Origin: Mycolicibacterium hodleri
GTDB lineage: Bacteria > Actinomycetota > Actinomycetes > Mycobacteriales > Mycobacteriaceae
Direction of reading: 5' to 3'
Length of the DNA stretch: 64,000 nt
Assembly: GCF_006439015.1 (NCBI RefSeq)
Contig: NZ_RCZG01000006.1
Location: 1 to 64,000 of the forward strand
Shown: positions 29,794 through 38,758 of the stretch, piece by piece
Layout of the letters: each line of letters begins with the position of its first letter
Numbering within the stretch: position 1 is the first letter of the stretch
Position numbers and translations under genes: made by a program
Notes under the pieces: generated by a model
The model's input: only the letters and a program-made list of their open reading frames with translations
Told to the model about the DNA's origin: nothing
The model's database searches: none

Positions 29794-32133
29794 TCACCCG
29801 CTCTGCTGGCGCTTGACCAATTCGCGGACGAAGAACTGCTCGCGCGAGAACTTCTCCACCTTGTCCATGTCGCCGAGAATGCCTCGCAGTTCGACGAGGA
29901 ATGCCGAACGACGCTCCTCGAGATCCGCGGCCGCCTCCAGTAGGTCCTGGTCTGCGACCACCTGTCGCGCGGTGGCGAAGAGGAGCGCCGACACCGACTC
30001 GTTGCTGCGGACCCGGTCCTGAGCGATGTACTGGCCGCCCACGCCGAGCGCCAGCTTCGTCAGGGCCTTCTCGTCGATCTTCGGAGGCGTATCCCTCAGG
30101 ACGTCGGCGACGATCTCATACGCCTCGATGAAGGGCCGCAGCATGGCGCCGGCGATGAGGGGCCGCTTGGCGCGCAGTATCGCGTCGACGTCGTCGCCTC
30201 CCGCGGCCAGGTGCCGCTCCCAATCGTCGTGCCAGGACATCTCCTCGGCGATGTGCGTACGGAACGCCGCGGAGTCCGCGAAGTAGAACTCGAACTTGAG
30301 GATGTCGCGCAGCCGCATCGCCTGCGCCCAGAAGGCCTCGACGCGATCGCCCTCCGCGCGCCCCGCGTGCACCAGCGACAGTTCCACGATCGAGGTCTCG
30401 AGGAAGGCATGAATGAGGGAGTTTCGATAGAAGGCGGCCTCGTGTCCATTCTCCGGGGCGATGCGCCACACCGGCTCCCGCCCGCCGTCGACCCGGGTGA
30501 CGGGATGGCCGCCCGACAAGGCGTCGACCGCCGAACGTACCCCCTCGGTCGTGCGCAACCGCATCGCACTGTTGGTCATCGGAGTCTTCGCGCGCTCGAG
30601 GTAGTCCAGCGCGTCCTGCACGGTGTGATGCAACTGATCGAGGGTGAGCGCCACCCCGTTGGTGGTCAGCAACAATGCCGACACCAATCCCGTCGCATTC
30701 ACGGGGGTGACCCGAAGGATCCGCCACGCCACCTCGAAGGCCATCTTCTGCATCGCGAGACGTTTGGCGGCGTCATCTGTGGTCATCGACCCGTGCGGCT
30801 CGCCGAGGTACTTGCGCATCGAGACGGCTTCGGGGAACCGGACGTAGATCTTGCCGTAGTTGCGGTCGCCTTGGGCCTTGATGAATTTGTACAGCCAGGA
30901 CAACCCCTCTGGCGTCTTCTCACCCCCGCGGGCGTACGCAGCGTACTCCGCGGTCTCGTGGAGCTGGTCGAAACTGATCGAGACGGGCTGCAGCAGGATG
31001 TCGTCGCTGCGGCCCGCGAGGTAGGCGTCGGCGACGTAGGCGAGCAGACCGAGCTTGGGCGGCAACATCTTTCCCGTCCGCGACCGGGTGCCCTCGATGG
31101 CCCAGCTCAGGTTGAACCGCTTCTGGACGATGTATCCGACGAACTCCCTCAGCACGTACTTGTAGGTGGGATCGTCGAGCTTGCGACGGATGAAGATCGC
31201 GCCCGAGCGGCGCATCAGCGGACCCATCAGCCCAAATGACAGGTTGATGCCCGCGAAGGTGTGCACCGGCGGCAGCCGGTTCTCCTGCATCGCCACCGGC
31301 ACGATGGCGCCGTCGAGGTAGGACCGGTGCGAGAACAGCAGGACCGCAGGATGGTTCTCGAGCGCCCCGCGCATAGCCTCGATCTCGTAGCGGTCGTAGT
31401 CGATGTTCGGGTCGAAGCCGCGGCTGAAGATCGCCCGTCCCAACGTGGGGATCAGGTCGACGGAGAACCGGCTCCAACCCGTCGCGAGTTCGTCGAGCAT
31501 CTCGCCTGCCGACTCCAGCGTGGCGCCCGGTATCTGCTCGAGCCCCTCACGGAAACGGGCCGATGCCAACATCTCCGGCTTGACCAGGCGGGGCGACTTG
31601 TACTCCGGCCCAAGCAACCGCAGCTCGACCCGGTCGATGGCCAATTCCGCGCGACGCATGACGAACCGTGCGAAGTCACGCGGGTTCTCGGCGACAGTGG
31701 TCTCGCTCCAGCTCTGGCGCAGCTCGGACACCTTCGCAGGTTCGCCTGCCACCACCCGTGCGCGGGCGGGATCCTTACGAAGGATGCTGCGCTGCAACAA
31801 TTTTGGCGGACGGTAGGTGTCCCGACCGCTGAGAAACGACACCACCTTGGAGCGGGTGGGCAAGCCACCGGGAATCCAGAAGACGCGAACGGGCACGACC
31901 AACCGGTCCTCATCGACGTCGAGCAGTTCGACGAGGCGCGCGAGAGAGGCGGGTGGCGGTTCGTCGTCGCTGGGAAGTTGAAGCACCTCGATGCGCGCAT
32001 CGGGGTGGGCCTCCCGCTGAGCTGCCAGCCAGTCATCGAGCATCTCGACCTCGGCGGGCGTGTCGACCGAGGCCAGCACCAACGCGTCCGCGGTGGGAGT
32101 GAAACTGTGCAGGGCGTCGGCGGTGACCTTCAC
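29794..32133 (-). CDS. plsB2: Glycerol-3-phosphate acyltransferase
   Basis: 779 residues from a GTG whose GTGA overlaps the plsC stop. PlsB motifs: block I H269-R-S-Y-L-D274 (catalytic HX4D), block [13 protein letters not shown], block [15 protein letters not shown], block [12 protein letters not shown]. It acylates sn-glycerol-3-phosphate at C1, the first step of phospholipid and triacylglycerol synthesis at the membrane. Matches Rv2482c in order with plsC and the WS/DGAT gene: a three-gene coupled lipid operon. Confidence 0.95.
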   Translation of the reverse strand: MKVTADALHSFTPTADALVLASVDTPAEVEMLDDWLAAQREAHPDARIEVLQLPSDDEPPPASLARLVELLDVDEDRLVVPVRVFWIPGGLPTRSKVVSFLSGRDTYRPPKLLQRSILRKDPARARVVAGEPAKVSELRQSWSETTVAENPRDFARFVMRRAELAIDRVELRLLGPEYKSPRLVKPEMLASARFREGLEQIPGATLESAGEMLDELATGWSRFSVDLIPTLGRAIFSRGFDPNIDYDRYEIEAMRGALENHPAVLLFSHRSYLDGAIVPVAMQENRLPPVHTFAGINLSFGLMGPLMRRSGAIFIRRKLDDPTYKYVLREFVGYIVQKRFNLSWAIEGTRSRTGKMLPPKLGLLAYVADAYLAGRSDDILLQPVSISFDQLHETAEYAAYARGGEKTPEGLSWLYKFIKAQGDRNYGKIYVRFPEAVSMRKYLGEPHGSMTTDDAAKRLAMQKMAFEVAWRILRVTPVNATGLVSALLLTTNGVALTLDQLHHTVQDALDYLERAKTPMTNSAMRLRTTEGVRSAVDALSGGHPVTRVDGGREPVWRIAPENGHEAAFYRNSLIHAFLETSIVELSLVHAGRAEGDRVEAFWAQAMRLRDILKFEFYFADSAAFRTHIAEEMSWHDDWERHLAAGGDDVDAILRAKRPLIAGAMLRPFIEAYEIVADVLRDTPPKIDEKALTKLALGVGGQYIAQDRVRSNESVSALLFATARQVVADQDLLEAAADLEERRSAFLVELRGILGDMDKVEKFSREQFFVRELVKRQQSG

Positions 32134-33800
32134 GGCCGACCCTTCTTGGCCGGATTCGCCTTGGCAGCAGCCTTCTTCGCCGGCACCTTCGCGGCAGCCT
32201 TCCGCGGGGCGGCCTTCTTCGCGGGTGCCTTCTTCGCGGGTGCCTTCTTGGCGGGTGCCTTCTTGGCGGGTGCCTTCTTGGCGGGTGGCTTGCGCTCGTA
32301 GAGCGGGGCGCTGGGGAGGTCGCCCAGGGGCCAGTCCTTGAGAGTGTCGAGGTAGAGCTGGCGGACCTCGGCGATGCGCTCCGAGAGGTTCTCGGTGGTC
32401 CAGTCGTCGACCGGAATCGGCGGGAACACCGCGACGTCGACGCTACCCGGGTTGAACGTGCTCGAATTGCGCTCGGCAATGACCTCCGCGTTGCGGATGA
32501 CGATGGGTACGAGGGGGACGCCGGCCGCCATGGCGATCCGGAAGGGTCCCTTCTTGAACTCCCCCACCTCGGTGGTGTCCAAGCGGGTGCCCTCGGGAGC
32601 GATGAGGACCGAAATACCCTTGCGTGCAAGCTCTTCGATCTTTCGCAAACTCTCGACGGCGGCCTTCGGGTCGTCGCGGTCGATGAACGCGGCATCCAGC
32701 ACCCTGCCCACCGTTCCCATCAGCGGATCCTTCTCGAGTTCCTTCTTGCCGACCGAGGTGAAGTTGTCGCTTATCAGCCTGCCCGCAATGAACGGGTCGA
32801 CCTGGTTGCGATGGTTGAACAGGAAGACGGCAGGACGCTTGGCAGTGAGATTCTCCTCGCCGTTCACGTTCAGGTCGATGCCGATCGACGTCATCAACAA
32901 TCGAGTCCACGCCGCAGTGAAGAAGTTGATCCCTGTGCGACGGTTGCGCGTCAACAGACCGAGACCCAGACCGCCAGCCGCCGCGGGTAGCAACGACGCG
33001 ATGCCGGCGAACGTCCGGATCTGCGAGACCGGGCTGCTGCCGCTTCGACTGCTGAACTTGAGCACCGGCCAACCACGCTTGGCGGCAACGGCTTCCAGCT
33101 TTCCGGCGGGATTGGTGGGCCGGGGATTGCCAACGAGGTACATCAGCGCGACGTCCTCGTCGCCGTCTGCGTAGAAGTAGCTCTTGGCCAGATCCACTCC
33201 GTTCTTGGCGGAGAAGGCCTGCACGGCGCGCGCCTTGCCAGGCCCCCAGATGATCGGGGTCATGACCTCACCGGTGATCAGGCCGTCGTCATCGGTCTGG
33301 AATTTGTTGCTGAGAACGTTGTCGATGCCGAGGAACTTGGCGACCGGCTCGACCTGGACCGTGAGCGCCGACGAACTGAGCACGACGGTGTGCCCCCGTG
33401 CCATGTGGGCGCGCACCAGAGCACGCATCTCCGGATAGATCCGCTTCTGCACGTGTTGGACGAACAAACGCTCCCCGAGTTCGTCAAGGTCGCTGATCGA
33501 GTTACCGTGCAGCATGCGGGCACCCTTGCCGATCAGGTCTTCGAATTCCGATCGCCCGAGTTGGTGGTTGAGCCCGGCCTGCACCATGCCAATGAACTCG
33601 CCCACGCTCATCTGTCCGCGCCGCAGACGGTCCTGGGTCATGAGTACGCCCGTGAAGCCGGCGACCAGCGTGCCATCGAGATCGAAGAATGCTCCGACCT
33701 TGGGCCCCTCCGGGCTCGCCTCGATCTCGGCGACGGAACCGGGCAACCGCAGGATGACGTTCTCTCCCCTACGGGCGGGTTGTCCGTTCTGCGGATTCAT
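32130..33800 (-). CDS. plsC: Bifunctional HAD phosphatase / 1-acylglycerol-3-phosphate acyltransferase
   Basis: 556 residues from the ATG at 33800 (ATGA overlap with the upstream stop); the frame is open 111 bases earlier but inside the neighbouring gene. N-terminal HAD domain: D40-L-D42-G-T nucleophile motif and YADGDED near 210. Acyltransferase domain: H330-R-N-Q-V-D335 and PEGTR. The C-terminus (about 505-556) is Lys/Ala/Pro-rich with PAKKA pentapeptide repeats. The domain pair suggests coupled acylation and dephosphorylation toward diacylglycerol. Matches Rv2483c. Confidence 0.93.
   Translation of the reverse strand: MNPQNGQPARRGENVILRLPGSVAEIEASPEGPKVGAFFDLDGTLVAGFTGVLMTQDRLRRGQMSVGEFIGMVQAGLNHQLGRSEFEDLIGKGARMLHGNSISDLDELGERLFVQHVQKRIYPEMRALVRAHMARGHTVVLSSSALTVQVEPVAKFLGIDNVLSNKFQTDDDGLITGEVMTPIIWGPGKARAVQAFSAKNGVDLAKSYFYADGDEDVALMYLVGNPRPTNPAGKLEAVAAKRGWPVLKFSSRSGSSPVSQIRTFAGIASLLPAAAGGLGLGLLTRNRRTGINFFTAAWTRLLMTSIGIDLNVNGEENLTAKRPAVFLFNHRNQVDPFIAGRLISDNFTSVGKKELEKDPLMGTVGRVLDAAFIDRDDPKAAVESLRKIEELARKGISVLIAPEGTRLDTTEVGEFKKGPFRIAMAAGVPLVPIVIRNAEVIAERNSSTFNPGSVDVAVFPPIPVDDWTTENLSERIAEVRQLYLDTLKDWPLGDLPSAPLYERKPPAKKAPAKKAPAKKAPAKKAPAKKAAPRKAAAKVPAKKAAAKANPAKKGRP
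32212..32286. repeat. 15-bp tandem repeat (5 copies) coding PAKKA-type tail of PlsC
   Basis: Five in-frame 15-base units, GCCTTCTTGGCGGGT on the plus strand (copies 1-2 have TTCGC instead of TTGGC). Each codes one Ala-Pro-Ala-Lys-Lys pentapeptide on the minus strand. Being a multiple of three, copy-number change would alter only tail length. Confidence 0.93.
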
Positions 33801-35320
33801 TGCGCGGCACTCCCATTGGGCGAGGTGGACACCGACATGGATGACGGGGCGGTAGATGAGGGGTCGGAAGCCGAAGCGGCGACGTCGGAGGTGAACGACG
33901 CTGGCGTGCAACGTCCGTCACCGCCGAGCGCGAGGACCTCGTCGAACCCGGCCTGCAGGCATCTGGCCCACAAGGCTTCGTCGGCGATCGCCGCGCGATC
34001 ATAGCGGGTGGTGATCGTGCAGTACCCGGCCCGCGAAACCAGAACCACCATCATGGCGACGCCGGGGAGCGGCCCAATCCCATAGTGCCGCAGTATTTTC
34101 GCACCGGCGATAAAGGTGTCACCGGGATAGACGGGAACGTTGCTGGCCTGCACGTCGGAGTTGACGACAGATCCGGCCACCGACTCGAGGATGCTGTCCG
34201 GCAGAAAGCTGATCAGCGGCGCCATGGCTCCGACCATGTCGATCGCCCGCTCTTCGCGCTTGATCATCATCTGCGCACGCACCTTCAGGATGCGCTTTCG
34301 CGGGTCGACCACGCCGACAGGCGCCGCCAGGTTGACGCCGGCGAAACGATTGCCGCCCGCCGGGTCGTCGTCGGAACGCAGGTTGACGGGGACGGCCATC
34401 GGCAGCGTCGCGATGGGGATGCCCTTGGCTTCGTGGTAAAGGCGCAGCGCGCCACACAGTCCGGCCAGGTAGGCGTCGTTGATGGAACCGCCGGCCGCCT
34501 TGGACGCCTTGTGCAGATCGGTAAACCTGATGTCGATCGCTTCACTGCGCGACGACAGGCTGCGCCTGCGTAGCAATGGCGACGGATCGGCCACCGGACC
34601 CATCACCCGTGCGCTGGACCTGGCGTAGTTCACGACACCGCCCACCGCGGACACCGGATCCCGGACGGCCTTGCCGAGCGCAGAGGCCGCGCCCCCGAGC
34701 GCACCGAAGATGCCACCGGCGATCGATCCGGGAAGCCTGTTGAAGCCTTCGCGCATCAAGTCGTTCGGGGACAGGTCCTCAGGAATGGGCAGCGGGGCCG
34801 CCTTCACCGATGGAGGGTCGCGCTCGATGTCGTAGATGTTGGCGAACATCTCGATGGCGCCGACGCCATCGGTGACCGCGTGACTCAGGTGCAGCATCGT
34901 CGCCGCCGTGCCGTCGGCGAGCCCCTCGACGAGGGTGGCCGTCCACAACGGCCGCGAAATGTCCATCGGCGACTGCAGCGCTACCTCGGCGAGGTCCATC
35001 ACCTCGCGCAGCGTGCCCGGCGCGGGGACGCGGACCCGTCGCACGTGAAAGTCCAGGTTGAAGTCGGGGTCGACGACCCACCGGGGCGCCACCGTGGGCA
35101 GCGTTGGCATGACGACCTTCTGACGCAGTCGCATCACCTTGCGGGAGGCGTTCTCGAAGCGGGACCGGAAGCGCTCCCAGTCCGGCGTCTCGTCGAGCAA
35201 CTCGACGCCCATGATCCCCGATCGAGTGCGCGGATTGGCCTCCCCACGGTGCAACAACTGGTCGACCGCACTCAGTTCCTCGGGAAGTCCGGCCGCGTCG
35301 ATCTCCGGCACGTCGCTCAT
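33797..35320 (-). CDS. Wax ester synthase / diacylglycerol acyltransferase (Rv2484c type)
   Basis: 507 residues from the ATG at 35320, with GGAGAT upstream. WS/DGAT N-terminal condensation-like domain (LSAVDQLLHRGE), active-site region LSHAVTDGVG with H147 and D151-G152, and the C-terminal VSNVPGP-like block (ASNVPVYPGDTF). The usual HHxxxDG is S146-H147-xxx-D-G: the first His is Ser while the catalytic second His stays. It would transfer acyl-CoA to diacylglycerol (or a fatty alcohol). First gene of the WS/DGAT-plsC-plsB2 unit. Confidence 0.9.
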   Translation of the reverse strand: MSDVPEIDAAGLPEELSAVDQLLHRGEANPRTRSGIMGVELLDETPDWERFRSRFENASRKVMRLRQKVVMPTLPTVAPRWVVDPDFNLDFHVRRVRVPAPGTLREVMDLAEVALQSPMDISRPLWTATLVEGLADGTAATMLHLSHAVTDGVGAIEMFANIYDIERDPPSVKAAPLPIPEDLSPNDLMREGFNRLPGSIAGGIFGALGGAASALGKAVRDPVSAVGGVVNYARSSARVMGPVADPSPLLRRRSLSSRSEAIDIRFTDLHKASKAAGGSINDAYLAGLCGALRLYHEAKGIPIATLPMAVPVNLRSDDDPAGGNRFAGVNLAAPVGVVDPRKRILKVRAQMMIKREERAIDMVGAMAPLISFLPDSILESVAGSVVNSDVQASNVPVYPGDTFIAGAKILRHYGIGPLPGVAMMVVLVSRAGYCTITTRYDRAAIADEALWARCLQAGFDEVLALGGDGRCTPASFTSDVAASASDPSSTAPSSMSVSTSPNGSAAQ

Positions 35321-35451
35321 CGTCTGTTGATCTCCTGCCGTAGTCACCGAGTGCGCGGTCCACGCTAGTCCGGTGCCCGTTACGGCGGGGTGGCAATACC
35401 GGTGTTGTGATGCGGTTGCCAGATTTCGCAGGAGATCCACTCCTCTGGCGT

Positions 35452-35467
35452 TGCCTCCGTAGCTCAG
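35452..35467 (+). repeat. 16-bp duplicate of the 5' end of the downstream tRNA-Arg
   Basis: TGCCTCCGTAGCTCAG here is identical to 35592-35607, the base before the tRNA plus its acceptor and D-stem start. After it the sequences diverge (TCGAATGG versus CGGATAGA). The copies are 140 bp apart in the same orientation. Confidence 0.9.
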
Positions 35468-35592
35468 TCGAATGGGGCGAGGGGCGTCGTCGTCGAGGTC
35501 AAACGATGACTGCGCGCGGCAGTTCGCGGAAGGAGAGAGTAGGGGATGACCCGTCCATCGGTGCGCGACGATTCGGCTAAGGTGTGTCCGCT

Positions 35593-35665
35593 GCCTCCGT
35601 AGCTCAGCGGATAGAGCAGCCGCCTTCTAAGCGGTTGGTCGCAGGTTCGATCCCTGCCGGGGGCG
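35593..35665 (+). tRNA. tRNA-Arg (anticodon TCT)
   Basis: A 73-nt cloverleaf can be drawn by hand: acceptor GCCTCCG pairs with CGGGGGC (35658-35664); D arm from AGCTCAGCGG; anticodon stem GCCGC/GCGGT with loop CTTCTAA and anticodon TCT at 35626-35628; T arm GCAGG-TTCGATC-CCTGC; discriminator G at 35665. CCA is not encoded. It reads AGA codons, rare in this GC-rich genome. Confidence 0.96.
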
Positions 35666-35896
35666 CACATCACTGGCGATCGGTCACCGAATTTCCGGTC
35701 GGCCGCCCAGTCCGCGCGGTCGTTGCCATCGCGAGACGCCACGAGTGGCGTCGTGGAATTCGCGCGAGGCGCAGTTCAGGAACCGTGAGCCGTGCGAGTC
35801 CAGGCGTGCGAGCGGCGTTTTCGGAGCTCAAGCGACGGTGACGCGATGTTGCTGAAAGTGACGAGTCAATGACGCGGTCCGGCACCTGAGCTTCTG

Positions 35897-35917
35897 TATT
35901 GAACTTTTTGTTCAATA
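35897..35917. promoter_or_regulatory. Perfect 8-bp inverted repeat upstream of the ANTAR gene
   Basis: TATTGAAC-TTTTT-GTTCAATA, 49 bases before the TTG start of the ANTAR gene in an otherwise GC-rich gap. It could be an operator or a transcript hairpin. The rest of the gap (35666-35965) shows nothing else recognisable. Confidence 0.55.
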
Positions 35918-35965
35918 ACGATATGCATAGTTGGTTGTCCGAGACCACGGCGGCAGGGAGTCAAC

Positions 35966-36373
35966 TTGAGCCTTCGAATCGAAGGGCACACCGGAGCAGG
36001 CCACACGCACTCCGAGGTGTCCCGGAGACGCGCATGCAATGAGGGCTTGGCGACTACCCGGCAGGAAGACGCCATTACCGCCGGAGTGGCGGAGGTAGTC
36101 GACCGCCGTGCGGTCATCGAACAGGCGAAGGGCATGCTGATGGCTGTGTACGGCATCGACGCGGACGCCGCATTTGAACTCCTACGTTGGCAATCCCAAC
36201 ATCACAACGTCAAACTCCGGTTGATCGCCGAACGGATCACTCACGCGTTCCCGCGTGCGTCGCAGCAACCGACGCAGTCCAACCGCCGCACTTTCGACGA
36301 ACTGCTCCTCACCGCTTCTGCCAGGGTGACCAACGCGCCGCGCCGTGGCAGGGGCGACCACCCCTGCGGCTGA
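35966..36373 (+). CDS. Stand-alone ANTAR-domain RNA-binding protein
   Basis: 135 residues from a TTG with GGCAGGGAG upstream. ANTAR core at about 48-92: RRAVIEQAKGMLMAVYG, DADAAFELLRWQSQHHNVKL, RLIAERI, the three-helix bundle that binds paired hairpins in nascent RNA to prevent termination. There is no GAF or receiver domain; the N-terminal 45 residues are unstructured and the C-terminus basic. It probably works with a partner sensor or constitutively. A second ANTAR protein (GAF-ANTAR) lies 0.9 kb on. Confidence 0.8.
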   Translation: MSLRIEGHTGAGHTHSEVSRRRACNEGLATTRQEDAITAGVAEVVDRRAVIEQAKGMLMAVYGIDADAAFELLRWQSQHHNVKLRLIAERITHAFPRASQQPTQSNRRTFDELLLTASARVTNAPRRGRGDHPCG

Positions 36374-36584
36374 GCTCCGTCCTGAGCTCGCCACGGAAGC
36401 CGCACCGGCACTCCGAAAGCCCTTAGGGTCAATGGCGTTTCAACGGGCCGACCACCGAGCATCTGCAGTGGGTGGGCGCTCACGCCCGCCGGGCCGCGCG
36501 TAGTCGAGGACGCCGATTCGTGATTCGACCGCGGGAGCCGCTCGGCGCCCCTCGGTGCCATTTACAGTTTTCGAAGGAATGAAC

Positions 36585-37148
36585 ATGTCTTCACGCAACA
36601 CCGTCGTCAGGTCCCTGCACGACCTCGGAGCCGCTGCCTGGTTCGGTGGATCGCTCATGGGAGCGGTGGGGGTCAACGGTGCCGCAGCCTCCGTTCGCGA
36701 CCCGCAGGACCGTGCCAGGGTCGCCGCCGTTGGCTGGGGGAAATGGGCACCGGTCAGCTTCGCAGCAATGGGCGCTCATCTCATCGGGGGCGCCGGGATC
36801 CTCAGAGCGAACCGAGGCCGCGCCAAGCATCAGTCGGGCGTCACCGCGAATACGGTCACCAAGATCATCCTCACCGGGGCTGCCCTGGGTGCCACCGCCT
36901 ACAGCGGCATTCTGGGCGCGAAAACCGCTCAGGGCGACGGACACTCAGTTGCCGGTGCAACCGAGCCGTCGCCTTCGACACCGGGGGACGTCGCCACCGC
37001 ACAGCAGCAGTTGAAGTACCTGCAGTGGATATTGCCCATGCTCACCGGCGCGATAGTCGTTCTCGGCGCTCAACAGGGCGAACAGCAGCGTCCGAGCCAG
37101 ATTCTCACTGGCCTCGGAGCGAAGCTCGTCAACCGCACGAGCGACTGA
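36585..37148 (+). CDS. Mycobacterial membrane protein of unknown function
   Basis: 187 residues. The ATG at 36585 has GAAGGA six bases before it. Three or four hydrophobic segments (LGAAAWFGGSLMGAVGV; APVSFAAMGAHLIGGAGI; IILTGAALGATAYSGILG; WILPMLTGAIVVLG). The opening RSLHDLGAAAWFGGS pattern recurs in mycobacterial hypothetical proteins, and no function is known to me. It lies between two ANTAR genes and could be a regulated target. Confidence 0.7.
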   Translation: MSSRNTVVRSLHDLGAAAWFGGSLMGAVGVNGAAASVRDPQDRARVAAVGWGKWAPVSFAAMGAHLIGGAGILRANRGRAKHQSGVTANTVTKIILTGAALGATAYSGILGAKTAQGDGHSVAGATEPSPSTPGDVATAQQQLKYLQWILPMLTGAIVVLGAQQGEQQRPSQILTGLGAKLVNRTSD

Positions 37149-37316
37149 CCGGCACGTCCGGACTTCACTCACCGGCTCGGTCGGCGAGGAGCCCGCGCAG
37201 TCCCTCGGCGTAGGCCCCTCGTCTCGGCGAGGGAGAAGCCCAGCCTCCCCTCGTCGAAGTCGGCGATCGCGGTCAGTGCGCCGAGCCTTGCCACCATCGC
37301 GATGACGTCGCGGGGC
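37149..37316. other. Gap with a possible frameshifted gene tail (minus strand)
   Basis: On the minus strand a short reading (LGALTAIADFDEGRLGFSLAE) continues after a one-base shift as AYAEGLRGLLADRAGE and a stop, the look of a helical protein C-terminus. Both halves are short, and the family is unrecognised. Possibly the remains of a deleted gene. Confidence 0.25.
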
Positions 37317-37997
37317 CTACTCGCCGCGGGTATCTATGACGCGCTGCGCGACGTCGGTCAACTTGGTGTTGGTGTCCTGCGAGAGCTGACGCAACATCGC
37401 GAACGCCCGCACGTCGTCGATCTTGAACCGCTCCATGATGATGCCCTTGGCCTGACCGATCCGATCCCGCGTCGACAACGCCGACTGCAACTGCTCACCC
37501 TCACGACTGGCCAGGATCGCCGCCGCCGCATGCGCCGCCAAGATCATCCCGATCGACTCCGCCTCGCTGTCCCACAGCTTGGGCTCGTAGCCGAACAGGT
37601 TCAACGCCCCCGCCGTCCGATCAGCCGTGTACAGCTTGAACGACAACGCCGAGCGCACCCCCAGCTTCACCACCTCGGGCGCATAATTCGGAAAGCGTGG
37701 CTCGTCGCGGAAGTCATCGATACGCACCACGATCTCGTCCAACGCCGCCTCGAGGCACGGGCCCTCTCCGAAACGAATCTGCAGCTCGTCGAGCCTGAAC
37801 ATCAACTCACTGGTCGGCGCCAGGGTCTCGAAACTATTGGCCTTCCCCACCAGCAAGACGCCGGCAAGGTCCACACCGGGAATCAACTCCTTGGCCGTGG
37901 CGGTCACGTCGGCGAGCACGTCGTCGACCTTCCGCAACGCGACCACCCGCGCCAACTCCGCCATCCGCAACGCGAGGTCGTGGCCTTTCAGCTTCAT
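37317..37997 (-). CDS. GAF-ANTAR regulator
   Basis: 226 residues. GAF sensor domain at about 15-160 (IPGVDLAGVLLVG, IRFGEGPCLEAALD, YTADRTAGALNLFGY); ANTAR domain at 165-222 (SALSTRDRIGQAKGIIMERF, DDVRAFAMLRQLSQDTNTKL). GAF-ANTAR proteins sense a small ligand or redox state and act as RNA-binding antiterminators; many occur in Mycolicibacterium. Convergent with the upstream membrane-protein gene. Ligand unknown. Confidence 0.9.
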   Translation of the reverse strand: MKLKGHDLALRMAELARVVALRKVDDVLADVTATAKELIPGVDLAGVLLVGKANSFETLAPTSELMFRLDELQIRFGEGPCLEAALDEIVVRIDDFRDEPRFPNYAPEVVKLGVRSALSFKLYTADRTAGALNLFGYEPKLWDSEAESIGMILAAHAAAAILASREGEQLQSALSTRDRIGQAKGIIMERFKIDDVRAFAMLRQLSQDTNTKLTDVAQRVIDTRGE

Positions 37998-38206
37998 GAC
38001 AGCATCTTGCCCCCTCTCAAGTCGGCGCGAGCGTAGTGCGCCGCTGCGTCCGGAAAGTCCCCGCCGACGTCGCTCGGCCCGACGATGTCACCGCGTAGAC
38101 CAGTCCACGCCGGATGCAGTGACGAATCCATCGTTAGCATTGAGTGAATCCGCCCCTTTCCGTGTCTTTTTTTCCATCTCTTTTGCCTAGGAGCAACGAC
38201 GCAGTC

Positions 38207-38758
38207 ATGTCCATGAACTCAGTAAGGAACGACGAGTTGGTCGTGCTCCTCGACAATGCAGGTCAACGGATCGGCACTGCACCCAAGTCAGAGATTCACG
38301 ACGCGTCCACTCCACTTCACTTCGCATTCTCGTGCTACCTGTTCGACGATGCGGGCCAGGTGTTGCTTACCCGACGGGCGCTGGACAAGCGCGCCTTCCC
38401 CGGCGTGTGGACCAATTCGTTCTGCGGCCACCCCGCACCCGACGAGTCGGTGGATGGCGCGGTAGTGCGTCGGGCCCGCAAGGAGTTGGGCGTCGACATC
38501 GCGGAATTGCAGTGCGTGCTGCCGGACTTCCGTTACCGGGCGGCCGACGCTTGCGGCGTCATCGAAAACGAGATCTGCCCGGTGTTCTCCGCGCGTGCCG
38601 TTGGACCGGTGAACGCCGATCCGGAGGAAATCATGGACTGGGCCTGGGTGCCGTGGGATCAGCTGCGCATCGCAGTCCAGATCCCTTGGGCGATCAGCCC
38701 CTGGGCCATCGAGCAGGTCCCTCTCCTCGACGCGGCAGGCATCGGGCGCCCGCACTAG
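38207..38758 (+). CDS. idi: Isopentenyl-diphosphate delta-isomerase, type I
   Basis: 183 residues from the ATG at 38207 with TAGGAGC upstream. Nudix-like type I IDI: active Cys in NSFCGHP, the metal histidines (H in KSEIHDAST, H in LHFAFS) and catalytic glutamate region FRYRAADACGVIENEICPVF. Interconverts IPP and DMAPP, the starter for GGPP. Its stop overlaps the stop of the convergent carotenoid operon, so it is placed with that pathway but transcribed separately. Confidence 0.93.
   Translation: MSMNSVRNDELVVLLDNAGQRIGTAPKSEIHDASTPLHFAFSCYLFDDAGQVLLTRRALDKRAFPGVWTNSFCGHPAPDESVDGAVVRRARKELGVDIAELQCVLPDFRYRAADACGVIENEICPVFSARAVGPVNADPEEIMDWAWVPWDQLRIAVQIPWAISPWAIEQVPLLDAAGIGRPH

Noticed and set aside
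35464..35742. Minus-strand frame containing GRDRTCDQPLRRRLLYPLSY
   Set aside because: This peptide is the well-known false translation of the antisense of tRNA-Arg; it lies over the tRNA gene.
37302..38036. 244-codon plus-strand frame opposite the GAF-ANTAR gene
   Set aside because: Antisense shadow of a clear two-domain regulator.
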